Shown: positions 28,184 through 36,696, counted from the stretch's first letter. The stretch: 64,000 nt of DNA from Isoalcanivorax pacificus W11-5 (GCF_000299335.2 NZ_CP004387.1:3798994-3862993); one strand, 5' to 3'. Notes: generated from the letters alone by a model not told the origin. Numbers and translations: made by a program.

Positions 28184-28360
28184 CTACTGCTCCTCCACCG
28201 GCTCTTCCATCGGCAGCGGCAGGTCTTCCGGCTCCACCATTGGTGGCGCCTCCTGCCGTACACCGCCTTCCAGTACCGGTTCCGGCGGTGCCGGCGGCTC
28301 ATTGTTCTCCGAGCAGGCCGCCAGCAACGTCAGCAGGGCAAGGGCCGCGATGCCACGCAT
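28184..28360 (-). CDS. small proline/glutamate-rich lipoprotein
   Basis: A 58-residue protein. The signal sequence MRGIAALALLTLLAAC carries a clear lipobox (LAAC, Cys16). The mature part is short and low-complexity, rich in Pro and Glu (ENNEPPAPPEPVLEGG...EEPVEEQ). It starts 6 bases after the cytochrome c5 stop on the same strand, so the two are probably co-transcribed. The function is unknown; it might be a small outer-membrane tether or spacer. Confidence 0.7.
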   Translation of the reverse strand: MRGIAALALLTLLAACSENNEPPAPPEPVLEGGVRQEAPPMVEPEDLPLPMEEPVEEQ

Positions 28361-28366
28361 GGAGGC

Positions 28367-28834
28367 TTACTTGGCCTGGTCGGTCAGGTATTTCACAGCG
28401 GCGTGGATCTCGTCTTCAGAGCAGTCCATGCACATGCCCTTCGGCGGCATGGCACCGAAGCCACCCCAGGTGTGCTCGAACAGGGTATCCATGCCTTTTG
28501 CCAGACGCGGTGCCCAGGCGGCCTTGTCGCCGGTCTTCGGCGCGCCGGCAGCACCGGTGCCGTGGCAGGCGGTGCAGGCGCTGTTGTAGACCTGCTCGCC
28601 ACTGCGCGGGCCGCTGGCAGCGCCACCGGCGTCGGCCACGTCAGCACCACACTCTTCACCTTCGACACACACCGAACCCACCGGCTTGATACGGTCAGCA
28701 ATGGCGCGCTCGCTGAACACAGAGCGGTCGCCCAGACCGTAGGGAGAGATTTCCTGGGTGGTACGGGCACCGTAGGTCACGCCTGCAAGCAGGGTGGCGA
28801 AGACGGCAAGTGCAGCTACTACAAACTTGTTCAC
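28367..28834 (-). CDS. cytochrome c5 family protein
   Basis: A 155-residue periplasmic c-type cytochrome. Translation most likely starts at GTG (28834) after GAGG. The N-terminal segment VVAALAVFATLLAGVTYG is a signal or anchor. The haem site is CTACH (87-91) and the axial Met is in GAMPPKG. The later Cys pair (GMCMDCSEDE) is typical of the cytochrome c5 group. It is a soluble electron carrier towards terminal oxidases or peroxidases. The small lipoprotein gene follows. Confidence 0.9.
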   Translation of the reverse strand: MNKFVVAALAVFATLLAGVTYGARTTQEISPYGLGDRSVFSERAIADRIKPVGSVCVEGEECGADVADAGGAASGPRSGEQVYNSACTACHGTGAAGAPKTGDKAAWAPRLAKGMDTLFEHTWGGFGAMPPKGMCMDCSEDEIHAAVKYLTDQAK

Positions 28835-28977
28835 GGTGAATACCTCGTCTCGGTATAGGAGTGGCGGGGTGGCCAATCAGGCCTGCGCGGACTGGCCGCC
28901 ACTGACCCGGCGGGCGCGATTATACCCATTCAATCGCTCAGGTTAAATGCACCTGCCCGGGGCCACCTGCCCAGGGT

Positions 28978-31575
28978 CTATTCCATCTCGACACGGGGCA
29001 GGCAGAGCGTGAAGCGGCTGCCCTGGTTGAGGCGGCTGTGTACCAGAATATCGCCCTCGTGACGCTCGGCGACCACCTTGACGAAGCGCAGGCCCAGGCC
29101 GGCGCCGTGGGTGCGGGTGCCACCCGCGCTGCGGGCGCGGCGGAAACGCTTGAACAGATGCTCGAGGAATTCCGGCTCAATGCCGACCCCGCTGTCGAGC
29201 ACTTCGCAGCGCACCATGCCGGTTTCGCAGTAGAGACGCACCTCCACGGCTGAGCCCGGGTGGCTGTACTTGATGGCATTGGTGAGCAGGTTGAGTACCG
29301 CGCGCTCCAGCAATTCGTGGTTGCCGTTGACCCAGACGTCATCCTCCGGCAGATATTCAAAGCGCAGGCGAATCTGTCGGTGCTGCGCCTGCTCCATTAC
29401 CTGTTCCACGGCGCTTTCCACCACCGGCAGCATGTCCACCGGCGTCATGTCCATTTCCTGCGCGGCCTCGGCGCGGGCCAGTTGCAGGAACTGCTCGGCA
29501 ATGTTCAGGCTACGCCGGGCATAGTGCTCGGTCTGGGTCAGCAGGTCCGGCAGGCTGACCGGCTGCTGGCGATTGCGCTCGGCCAGTGCCAGCAGCGAGA
29601 TCATCGGGCTGCGCAGGTCGTGCGACAGGAAATCCAGCATCTCGCTGCGGGCGCGCATGGCCTGCTTCACTTCCGAGATGTCCTTGAGTGTCAGGATCAG
29701 CACCTCGCCGGGCTGCCGGCCGGCGCGAATGCGCAGCATGTCCAGGTACAGGTCCAGCCCGCGCCGGCTGCGGCATTCGAGCTGGCTGCGGCCGGTGGAC
29801 AGGGCCTCGCTGATGATCGCCGCCCAGCCGCCGGTGTCTTCCGGCAGGATCAGTTCGCGGTCCAGTTGCAGCAGGCCGGTATCGTCCATTTCCCGGCTCG
29901 GCAGGCCCAGCCATTCGGATGCCTGGGCGTTCACGAACAGCAGGCAGCCACAGGCGTCGGCGATGACCACCCCATCGCGCAACTGGGCCAGGATCGCCTC
30001 GAAGAAGCGGGTCAGCGCCTGCTGGCGCAGTTCCTGCGCGCGCACCCGCTCGATGTGATCCTCGACCACGTCGTAATGCACTTCGTCTTCGGCGGACGAC
30101 TGTTCGCAGCGGGCCACCATGGCACGCACCCACTGTTCATGCGACGGTGCCGGGCCATCCTCTTCCCAGATCAGCCCCAGCTCATAGCGCTGGCCACCGC
30201 TGACAATGTTGTAGTAGCGCGCGCGGTTGCCCTGCCAGCTGCGCTCGGGCACCTCGACGCCACCGGTCTCGCGCTGCGCATTGCCCTTCGGGCCGACACT
30301 GCGTTTTTCCAGCCGCCAGGCCGCAATCGGCAGCGAGGCTTCGATCAGTTCGATCAGGCGCGACAGCGGCGCCGGCTTCAGCAGGCGCCGGTTAAGGTCA
30401 TCGTGGGCGGACAGGCGTTGCAGCGCAGCACGCATGTAGCCCAGCGAGTATTCCAGGCGCCGCCAGGTCCACAGCGGGTAGGCCAGCATGGCCCCCAGCA
30501 TCGACGGCCCCACCGGGAACCAGATCTGATAGCCGTACAGCAGCCCGTAGCTGAACAGCAGGATGCCCACCAGCGCCATCACCACCACCGGGATCGACCA
30601 GCGTGGCGCCACAAACGGCAGCAGGGCCGGGGTAATCAGCGCCAGTGCCAGCGTCAGCCCCCAGACCCAGACCATCGGCATGGGCCGCAGCATCAGGTCA
30701 TCGCGCAGCGCGCTGAAGACCGTGGCATTCATCTCGACACCGGGCAGCAGGCCGTTGCGGCCGGCCAGCGGCGTCGGCAGCAGGTCCCCCAGCCCCTGGG
30801 CGGTGGCACCGAGGAACACGATCCGGTCCTGTAGCAGGGCCGGATCGACACGGCGGTTGAGCACGTCCACGGCGGACAGCCGGGGGACGCGGTCGGTCAG
30901 GTCATTGAAGGGCACCAGGCGGTAATACTGCCGCACGGCACCGAAGGATTGTTCGCGGTTGTCCTGCTGCGCCGGGTAGCGCGGAATACCGCGCGGTGAC
31001 AGGTGGTCGAGCAGGGTCAGCGCCAGATGCGGCCACCAGGGCTGGCCAATGCCGTTACGCATGTACAGCCCGCGCACCACGCCATCGTCGTCCAGTTCCA
31101 CGTCGACATGGCCCATGCCGGCGGCGGCCCGGGCAAAGGAGGTGTGCGGCATTACTTCCAGCAGCACGCCGTCCGGGCCGCCGTCGCTGACGTGCACCGG
31201 CAGGAACACGTGGCCGTGGTGGGCCATGGCGTTGACCAGCGCGGCATCGGATTCCGGCCGCACCCGGTCCGGTTCGGCGAAGATCAGGTCCAGCACGATG
31301 GCTTTCGCGCCATAGCTGTCGAGCTGTTCCACCAGTTGCGCGTGCACGCTGCGGTCCCAGGGCCAGCGGCCGATCTGGCGCAGGCTGGCCTCGTCAATGG
31401 CGACCAGGGTGATGTCGGAGACGTCCGGTGGCGGCAGCATCGGCAGCATGCGGTCATAGATGTGGCGGCTGAGCGACATCCAGGCGCCAGTGTGCAGCAG
31501 CACGATGCACAGGCCGGCCACCGCCAGCAGGACTGCCAGGTGCTCGATGTAGTAACGGCGGGAGGTTTCGCGCAT
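28978..31575 (-). CDS. CHASE2 domain sensor histidine kinase
   Basis: An 865-residue hybrid-free sensor kinase. One membrane helix at 15-30 leads to a periplasmic CHASE2 domain (about 40-300), followed by three membrane helices (300-375). A PAS domain (about 520-610) precedes the HisKA domain with FLSHDLRSP (phospho-acceptor His near residue 650). The HATPase domain has the N box (HELLERAVLNLLTNAIKYS) and G boxes (DSGVGIEPEF, GAGLGLRFVK). The signal is unknown. It lies 121 bases downstream of its response regulator on the same strand. Confidence 0.93.
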   Translation of the reverse strand: MRETSRRYYIEHLAVLLAVAGLCIVLLHTGAWMSLSRHIYDRMLPMLPPPDVSDITLVAIDEASLRQIGRWPWDRSVHAQLVEQLDSYGAKAIVLDLIFAEPDRVRPESDAALVNAMAHHGHVFLPVHVSDGGPDGVLLEVMPHTSFARAAAGMGHVDVELDDDGVVRGLYMRNGIGQPWWPHLALTLLDHLSPRGIPRYPAQQDNREQSFGAVRQYYRLVPFNDLTDRVPRLSAVDVLNRRVDPALLQDRIVFLGATAQGLGDLLPTPLAGRNGLLPGVEMNATVFSALRDDLMLRPMPMVWVWGLTLALALITPALLPFVAPRWSIPVVVMALVGILLFSYGLLYGYQIWFPVGPSMLGAMLAYPLWTWRRLEYSLGYMRAALQRLSAHDDLNRRLLKPAPLSRLIELIEASLPIAAWRLEKRSVGPKGNAQRETGGVEVPERSWQGNRARYYNIVSGGQRYELGLIWEEDGPAPSHEQWVRAMVARCEQSSAEDEVHYDVVEDHIERVRAQELRQQALTRFFEAILAQLRDGVVIADACGCLLFVNAQASEWLGLPSREMDDTGLLQLDRELILPEDTGGWAAIISEALSTGRSQLECRSRRGLDLYLDMLRIRAGRQPGEVLILTLKDISEVKQAMRARSEMLDFLSHDLRSPMISLLALAERNRQQPVSLPDLLTQTEHYARRSLNIAEQFLQLARAEAAQEMDMTPVDMLPVVESAVEQVMEQAQHRQIRLRFEYLPEDDVWVNGNHELLERAVLNLLTNAIKYSHPGSAVEVRLYCETGMVRCEVLDSGVGIEPEFLEHLFKRFRRARSAGGTRTHGAGLGLRFVKVVAERHEGDILVHSRLNQGSRFTLCLPRVEME

Positions 31576-31696
31576 TGCGGCCTTCAGGCGCAGTCAGCAG
31601 CACTGCCGCCAACAGGCGGGAGCAGGATCTCCGGGCATGGGAAAGAAGCGGACCTCCGCGAGGCGGTCCGGCGGCGAATACGGGCGGCTTGGGCCA

Positions 31697-32398
31697 TCAG
31701 GCGGCTCCCTGCTCCTCTACCGGCTCCAGACGATAGCCGTGCTGGTAGATGGTCTTGATTCGGTAGCCACGCTCCGGGCGGATCTCCAGGCTGCGCCGGA
31801 TCCGGCTGATGTGCACGTCCACGGTGCGCGACTCGATCGCTGACATGATCCCCCACACTTTTTCCAGTAAGTGTGACCGGGACATCAACTTGCCGACATT
31901 CTGGAACAGGTAACTGGCGAGCTCAAAGTCTTTATCGGTTAATTTCACCGGCGCGCCGTCGAGGGTGATCGTGCGGCGGGCACGGTCGATGGTCCAGGGC
32001 CCCAGCTCCTGTACGGTCTGCGGCACGACTTCGCCGACCCCGGCCCGGCGGCCCAGCGCCGTGATGCGCGCCAGCAGCTCGGCCTGGCGCACCGGCTTGA
32101 CCATGTAATCGTCGGCACCACTGCTGAGCGCACCCACGATGGAGGATTCGTCGTCACGCTGGGTGGCGAACAACACTGGCACGGCATTGCCGGCGGCACG
32201 CAGTTCATCCAGCACCTGGCGGCCGCTCATGTCCGGCACTTCCCAGTCCAGCAACAGCAGGTCGAAGGTTTCGCGGCGCATCAGCACCATGAACTCACGG
32301 CCATTGGTGCAGTGCATGCAGGTATGGCCTGCCTCGGCCAGCCAGTGCTGCACCAGGTCCGCCTGCGCGGTATCGTCTTCCAGGTATGCGATACGCAA
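31697..32398 (-). CDS. OmpR family response regulator
   Basis: A 233-residue regulator. The receiver domain has the acidic pair at 8-9, phospho-acceptor Asp51 (LLLLDWEVPDMSG), Thr79 and Lys101. A winged-helix OmpR/PhoB output domain follows (about 135-230, LTDKDFELASYLFQNVGKLMSRSHLLEKVW). I chose a TTG start at 32398 because GAGAGGAG lies six bases upstream and MRIAYLEDD begins the fold exactly there; the open frame continues upstream. It is paired with the CHASE2 kinase. Confidence 0.9.
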   Translation of the reverse strand: MRIAYLEDDTAQADLVQHWLAEAGHTCMHCTNGREFMVLMRRETFDLLLLDWEVPDMSGRQVLDELRAAGNAVPVLFATQRDDESSIVGALSSGADDYMVKPVRQAELLARITALGRRAGVGEVVPQTVQELGPWTIDRARRTITLDGAPVKLTDKDFELASYLFQNVGKLMSRSHLLEKVWGIMSAIESRTVDVHISRIRRSLEIRPERGYRIKTIYQHGYRLEPVEEQGAA

Positions 32399-32715
32399 AA
32401 TCCACTCCTCTCGTCTCTTCCCCCAAGGGACACATATCAGGCGTGGCGGTGCGCCTCCCGGCGCGTCGCGCAGACCACCCCACCCGGCCTGGCATGCAGG
32501 CCGCCCATCCGGCAGCAGGTACCTGAAGGACACCGCGACAACGGATCTGTGCCCGTGCGCGGGAGGATATGGCAGTCATTGCCTTCCATCAGCCCGATTA
32601 AAGTAGCCAAGCCCGGCACAGAAGTGCATCAAAGCTTGTAAAAGGCCGACGAAATTCCCCACCAGAGCGCCAGTTTACCGACCAACGGTGCGCCGCCCCC
32701 ACCAGCGAGCCTTTC

Positions 32716-33042
32716 TCAGGCTACCGCAGTGGCCTTGAGCCCCACCACGCCCCCGATAATCAGGGCAATGAACACAAAACGCAGCGGCGTCACCGGATCA
32801 TGATAGAGCCAGATGCTGGCGATCGTGATGCCGACCGCCCCCAGGCCGGTCCAGACGGCGTAGGCCGTGCCCACCGGAATGCCCCGCATGGCAAACGACA
32901 GCATCACCATATTCAGCAGCGTCAGCACCACCACAGTGCCAATCGACAACGGCCCTGGAGCCACCTGCATCCACTTCAGGCTCAGCGCCCAACCAATTTC
33001 CACCAGCACCGCCGCCAGTAGTACCACCCAGTAGATCGACAT
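32716..33042 (-). CDS. SMR family transporter, SugE/Gdx type
   Basis: A 108-residue small multidrug resistance protein with four membrane helices. The conserved Glu is in helix 1 (LVEIGWALSLKW). The stretch PVGTAYAVWTGLGAVG identifies the SugE/Gdx branch rather than EmrE. Gdx proteins work as dual-topology dimers exporting guanidinium in exchange for protons. The start is ATG at 33042 after AGGAG. A single gene of this branch suits a homodimer. Confidence 0.88.
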   Translation of the reverse strand: MSIYWVVLLAAVLVEIGWALSLKWMQVAPGPLSIGTVVVLTLLNMVMLSFAMRGIPVGTAYAVWTGLGAVGITIASIWLYHDPVTPLRFVFIALIIGGVVGLKATAVA

Positions 33043-33181
33043 GGAATTTCTCCTGATCAACACCCGGGCTCGTCATCCAGTGGCTACGCCGGAAACCCGA
33101 AAGAGACGTCGCCGGCGAGGAATATAGACGGCCGGGGAGCATTTTCAAGAGAGGGGATGGCTTGGCGTGCGGTCAGGAGAA
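33043..33181 (-). promoter_or_regulatory. leader region of the SMR exporter gene
   Basis: On the minus strand the segment 33062-33105 reads ...GTTTCCGGC-GTA-GCCACTGG...AGCCCGGG. It has words found in guanidine-I (ykkC) riboswitches, which often control Gdx exporters. However, the region is far shorter than a full ykkC aptamer and key joins are missing. I list it as a possible regulatory leader only. Confidence 0.25.
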
Positions 33182-33321
33182 GGCCGCGTCAGCGGTCCTT
33201 CCATATATATTGGTGCACCCGACTGGGCGAAGGCGGGGTTTGCCGAAGCACCGCTTCGGCCCGCCTGAGCGCCCCGAGCCTACCGGCGAGGGGCCGGCAA
33301 TCCAGGGGGGCAAAAAGAAAA

Positions 33322-33337
33322 GGCCGCGTCAGCGGCC
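33322..33337 (-). terminator. terminator hairpin, left copy at MITE 2
   Basis: GGCCGCGTCAGCGGCC, with a T-rich tract on the minus strand. It is an exact 16-bp repeat of 33529-33544 on the other side of MITE copy 2. Confidence 0.75.
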
Positions 33338-33528
33338 CCAGACTGAGGACAAACCCCTGTTTTTATGAATCACCTCTTCGAGGCGATATAAAAGTGGGTG
33401 GTCGCATTCCAGGTTGCAGCCCTATGGCTATGCAAGTGGAGGCTATCACCAGAAAAACAGCGACTCTTTGCCCTGGGTGGATAATTTTTTAGTAGAAGAA
33501 TGGCTGCCGAGGTTTGTCAGCAGCCTGA
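33338..33528. mobile_element. 191-bp MITE with IS1182-like ends, copy 2
   Basis: Same element as at 15800-15990. The first base is C instead of T; otherwise I find no difference, so the copies moved recently. It is again inserted in a terminator hairpin that is duplicated in full (16 bp). This hairpin belongs to the repeat unit behind tRNA-Arg. On the minus strand a 50-codon frame without a good start runs through most of it (ending [20 protein letters not shown] and a few more residues); it is probably not a gene. Confidence 0.85.
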
Positions 33529-33544
33529 GGCCGCGTCAGCGGCC
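33529..33544 (-). terminator. terminator hairpin, right copy at MITE 2
   Basis: GGCCGCGTCAGCGGCC, identical to the left copy. It also begins the second tRNA-end repeat unit. Confidence 0.75.
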
Positions 33545-33667
33545 CTTCCTTATGTATTGGTGCACCCGACTGGGCGAAGGCGGGGGTTTGCCGAAGCACC
33601 GCTTCGGCCCGCCTGAGCGCCCCGAGCCTACCGGCGAGGGGCCGGCAATCCAGGGGACAAAAGAAAA

Positions 33668-33683
33668 GGCCGCGTCAGCGGCC
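33668..33683 (-). terminator. terminator of tRNA-Arg
   Basis: GGCCGCGTCAGCGGCC lies 13 bases beyond the tRNA 3' end, followed on the minus strand by TTTTCTTTT. It is the parental hairpin repeated in the downstream units. Confidence 0.85.
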
Positions 33684-33696
33684 CTTCCTTATATAT

Positions 33697-33773
33697 TGGT
33701 GCACCCGACTGGATTCGAACCAGTGACCCCTGCCTTCGGAGGGCAGTACTCTATCCAGCTGAGCTACGGGTGC
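33697..33773 (-). tRNA. tRNA-Arg (anticodon CCG)
   Basis: A 77-nt tRNA with encoded CCA. The acceptor stem is GCACCCG/CGGGTGC, the D arm contains AGCTCAGCTGGATAGAGT, and the anticodon stem CTGCC/GGCAG encloses the loop CTCCGAA, giving anticodon CCG (codon CGG). The T arm is CTGGTTCGAATCCAG. All stems pair. Its 3' end is repeated downstream. Confidence 0.97.
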
Positions 33774-33788
33774 AGAATGCTGGAATAT

Positions 33789-33804
33789 TGTGCCACGTGG
33801 CACA
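33789..33804. promoter_or_regulatory. 16-bp perfect palindrome
   Basis: TGTGCCACGTGGCACA lies 15 bases upstream of the tRNA-Arg 5' end and before the glyoxalase gene. It overlaps the expected tRNA promoter area. It could be a regulator binding site; no regulator is linked to it. Confidence 0.35.
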
Positions 33805-33932
33805 GGGCCGGCAATGATAAAGACTCTCCCGCCGTGCGTCCATGGGCAGCCTGCCAGCATTTGCCGCGCGTCTTGTCCCCGCGCCGGGATCATGCTTATC
33901 TCAGCTCCGGTTTTCGACTGCGAGCACCTGCC

Positions 33933-34301
33933 ATGACCGCCTGTCCCATCATCCCCGTCCTGCGCATGTTCGATGAAACCCGGGCTCTGGACTTCTACGT
34001 TGATTTTCTCGGTTTCCAGGTGGACTGGACCCACCGTTTTGAGCCGGCCCTGCCCCTGTATATGCAACTCTCCCGCGACGGCTGGGTGCTGCACCTGTCC
34101 GAGCACCACGGCGACGGTACGCCCGGCTCTGTGATACGCCTGCTGGCACCCACACTGGAAAACCTGCACCGGGAAATGACCGATCAGGACTACGGCTTCT
34201 GCCGGCCGGGGCTTGTGACCACGCCCTGGGGGCAGCTGGAAATGGCCGTCACGGACCCCTTCGGCAACCGGCTGGTGTTCTACCGTGAGCTGGAGCCCTG
34301 A
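33933..34301 (+). CDS. glyoxalase / bleomycin-resistance fold protein
   Basis: A 122-residue single VOC-fold protein. It starts [33 protein letters not shown] and ends [25 protein letters not shown], the paired beta-alpha-beta units of the glyoxalase/bleomycin-resistance superfamily. A conserved Glu sits in the last strand, and [10 protein letters not shown] is typical of the group. The frame is open upstream through the tRNA, so the ATG at 33933 is chosen. The exact substrate is unknown. It precedes panB by 25 bases. Confidence 0.85.
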   Translation: MTACPIIPVLRMFDETRALDFYVDFLGFQVDWTHRFEPALPLYMQLSRDGWVLHLSEHHGDGTPGSVIRLLAPTLENLHREMTDQDYGFCRPGLVTTPWGQLEMAVTDPFGNRLVFYRELEP

Positions 34302-34326
34302 AACACCTCAGACAGGAGATAGCGTG

Positions 34327-35106
34327 ATGAAACATTCTCCCCGCACATTCCAGGCCATGAAGGGCCACATCCCCATCGCCATGCTCACCGCCTACATCTG
34401 CCCGGTGGCGCGTGCACTGGAGCGCGCCGGTATTCCGGTGATGCTGGTCGGCGACACTGTGGGCATGGTGGAAATGGGTTTCGAGAGCACCCGCGAGGTG
34501 ACCATCGAACACATGATCTACCACGTTGGCGCGGTACGCCGTGGCGCGCCGGACACCCACATCATTGGCGACCTGCCGTTCAATACCGATCGGGATCCGG
34601 ACACTGCCCTCTGGCACGCGCGCCGGCTGATCGCCGCCGGGGCGGACAGCGTCAAGCTGGAAGGTGCAAAACAGGACGTGATCCGCCATCTGGTCGCGCA
34701 CGGCATCGCCGTCGTCGGCCATACCGGGCTGACGCCACAGACTGCGAAAAGCTTTACCAAAGTAGGCCGCACCGAACAGGAAGCGCAGCAGGTACTTGCC
34801 GACGCACTGGCCATTGAAGAGGCCGGCGCCTTCATGCTGGTGCTGGAACACATTCCCCATGCCCTGGGCGCCCGGATTACCGGCACGCTGCGCATTCCGA
34901 CCATCGGTATCGGCGCCGGCCCGGATTGCGACGGGCAGGTGCTGGTGATCAACGATGCCCTCGGGCTGGGCGATTACTGGCCACCGTTTTCCAGGCAATA
35001 CGCCTATGCCAGCCAGACGCTGGAACAGGTGGCCCGGGCCTTTGCCGGGGAAGTGGCCGCGAAGGAGTTTCCCGACAACATCATCCGGCTTGCCGGAAAA
35101 GCCTGA
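34327..35106 (+). CDS. panB: 3-methyl-2-oxobutanoate hydroxymethyltransferase
   Basis: A 259-residue PanB. It transfers a hydroxymethyl group from methylene-tetrahydrofolate to 2-oxoisovalerate, the first step to pantothenate. By position the Mg ligands are Asp43 (VGDTVGM), Asp82 (GDLPF) and Glu112 (SVKLEG), and the catalytic Glu174 is in VLEHIP. The start is ATG at 34327 after AGGAG; a GTG at 34324 is also possible. panC is not adjacent, unlike the usual panBC operon, so this may be a second or relocated copy. Confidence 0.88.
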   Translation: MKHSPRTFQAMKGHIPIAMLTAYICPVARALERAGIPVMLVGDTVGMVEMGFESTREVTIEHMIYHVGAVRRGAPDTHIIGDLPFNTDRDPDTALWHARRLIAAGADSVKLEGAKQDVIRHLVAHGIAVVGHTGLTPQTAKSFTKVGRTEQEAQQVLADALAIEEAGAFMLVLEHIPHALGARITGTLRIPTIGIGAGPDCDGQVLVINDALGLGDYWPPFSRQYAYASQTLEQVARAFAGEVAAKEFPDNIIRLAGKA

Positions 35107-35112
35107 CCATCG

Positions 35113-35139
35113 GGGCCGTGCTGCACGGCCCTGTTTTTT
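35113..35139 (+). terminator. rho-independent terminator after panB
   Basis: GGGCCGTG-CTG-CACGGCCC with an 8-bp perfect stem, followed by TG and T6. It lies 7 bases beyond the panB stop. Confidence 0.85.
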
Positions 35140-35208
35140 CGCGACACAGAAGCAGCGCCAATATGTGCTAAGGTTCGGAAGCCCCGCAAAAATAACCAGG
35201 GATATTCC

Positions 35209-36660
35209 ATGTTCCGACGCACCAAGATCGTGGCCACCGTTGGCCCGGCTTCCTCTTCTGAAGACATGCTTGGCCGGCTGATCGACGCCGGCGTCAATGT
35301 GTTCCGCCTGAACTTTTCCCACGGCAGCGCCGACACCCATCGCGACACGGCGGCACGCATCCGCCGGCAGGCGGCGGCACGGCAGAAAGCCGTGGCGATC
35401 CTCGCCGACCTGCAAGGGCCGAAAATCCGCATCGCCCGCTTCGCCGATGGCGCGGTCATGCTGAAGACCGGCCAGCACTTCACGCTGGACACCACCCTTG
35501 CCGACCAGGCCGGCGACGATGCCCGTGTCGGGCTGGACTACCCCGAGCTGGCCAACGACAGCCAGCCCGGCGATATCCTGCTGCTCAACGACGGGCTGAT
35601 CGAAATGCGTGTGGAGTCGGTGGACGCCGGCCGCATCCAGTGCGTCGTCACGGCCGGCGGCCGGCTTTCGGACAACAAGGGCATCAACCGCCAGGGTGGC
35701 GGCCTGAGTGCCCGGGCGCTGACAGAAAAGGACCGCGACGACATCATCACCGCCGCAGAAATGGATGTGGACTACCTGGCGCTGTCCTTCCCGCGCGACG
35801 CCACCGATGTGGACGAAGCCCGCAGCCTGTTCCGTGATGCTGGCGGCGAAGGCGGGGTGGTCGCGAAGATCGAGCGCGCCGAAGCCGTGGCCGACAACGA
35901 CACCCTGGACGGCATCATCCTCGCCTCGGACGGCGTGATGGTGGCGCGCGGCGATCTGGCGGTGGAAATCGGCGATGCCGAGCTGGTCGGTGTGCAGAAG
36001 CACATCATCCAGCGTGCCCGCGCGCTGGACCGTTTCGTGATCACTGCGACGCAGATGATGGAATCCATGATCAACAGCCCGCAGCCGACGCGTGCCGAAG
36101 TATCCGACGTGGCCAACGCCGTGCTCGACGGCACCGATGCGGTGATGCTGTCCGCGGAAACCGCCGTGGGGGAATACCCGGAGGCGACGGTCAATGCCAT
36201 GGCGCGCATCATCCTCGGCGCCGAGCGCACCTATCAGACCTACCCCGGCGGCGCGCAGCGGCTGCACGAACATTTCTCGCGCGTGGACGAATCCATCGCG
36301 ATGGCCGCGATGTATGTGGCCAATCGCCTGCCCGGTGTGCGCGCCATCATCGCCATGACCGAAACCGGCAATACACCGCAACTGATGTCGCGCATGCGCT
36401 CCGGCATGCCGATCTTCGCCTTCACGCCCCACCCGCGCACCCAGCGCCGTGTGGCCATTTACCGGGGGGTGGAAACGATTGCCTTCGACAGTGCCAGCCT
36501 GCCGCATGATCGTGTCAACCAGGAAGCCGTGGCCACGCTGCAACGGCAGGGGCTGGTGCAGGACGGCGACACCATCATCATCACCAAAGGCGATTATGTC
36601 AGTGCCCATGGCGGCACCAACGCCCTGAAGATCGTGACCGTAGGGGATGTGATCCGCTGA
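35209..36660 (+). CDS. pyk: pyruvate kinase
   Basis: A 483-residue PykA-type pyruvate kinase. The N-terminus RRTKIVATVGPASSS, the substrate segment NFSHGS, DLQGPKIR, VAKIERAEAV (catalytic Lys), MVARGDLAVEIGDAELV and ITATQMMESMI are all in place. It makes ATP and pyruvate from phosphoenolpyruvate. The sequence follows E. coli PykA (type II) more than PykF. It is a single gene with its own terminator. Confidence 0.96.
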   Translation: MFRRTKIVATVGPASSSEDMLGRLIDAGVNVFRLNFSHGSADTHRDTAARIRRQAAARQKAVAILADLQGPKIRIARFADGAVMLKTGQHFTLDTTLADQAGDDARVGLDYPELANDSQPGDILLLNDGLIEMRVESVDAGRIQCVVTAGGRLSDNKGINRQGGGLSARALTEKDRDDIITAAEMDVDYLALSFPRDATDVDEARSLFRDAGGEGGVVAKIERAEAVADNDTLDGIILASDGVMVARGDLAVEIGDAELVGVQKHIIQRARALDRFVITATQMMESMINSPQPTRAEVSDVANAVLDGTDAVMLSAETAVGEYPEATVNAMARIILGAERTYQTYPGGAQRLHEHFSRVDESIAMAAMYVANRLPGVRAIIAMTETGNTPQLMSRMRSGMPIFAFTPHPRTQRRVAIYRGVETIAFDSASLPHDRVNQEAVATLQRQGLVQDGDTIIITKGDYVSAHGGTNALKIVTVGDVIR

Positions 36661-36668
36661 ACGAAAAA

Positions 36669-36696
36669 GCGGGATGAGGCATTTTCCTCATCCCGC
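36669..36696 (+). terminator. rho-independent terminator after pyk
   Basis: GCGGGATGAGG-CATTTT-CCTCATCCCGC, an 11-bp perfect stem lying 8 bases past the stop. The trailing U-tract is missing on the plus strand, while A5 precedes it, so it may also work from the other side. Confidence 0.6.

Larger units (their letters stand above)
33182..33696 (-). repeat. 139-bp tandem repeats containing the tRNA-Arg 3' end (rtT-like)
   Basis: Two repeat units follow the tRNA gene on its strand. Each consists of the last 16 bp of the tRNA (complement TGGTGCACCCGACTGG at 33211-33226 and 33558-33573, and in the gene at 33697), a short AT-rich joint and the tRNA's terminator hairpin GGCCGCGTCAGCGGCC, plus a 92-bp spacer with hairpin CCGAAGC/GCTTCGG. 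The unit length is 139-140 bp once MITE copy 2 and its hairpin duplication are removed. The layout parallels the E. coli tyrT repeats. Confidence 0.8.

Noticed and set aside
29260-30834. 524-codon plus-strand frame opposite the CHASE2 kinase
   Set aside because: It is an antisense shadow rich in His, Gln and Arg; the kinase reading is unambiguous.
34249-36609. 786-codon minus-strand open frame opposite panB and pyruvate kinase
   Set aside because: It mirrors two strongly conserved genes, has low-complexity His/Gly/Gln composition typical of antisense frames in GC-rich DNA, and shows no family motif.
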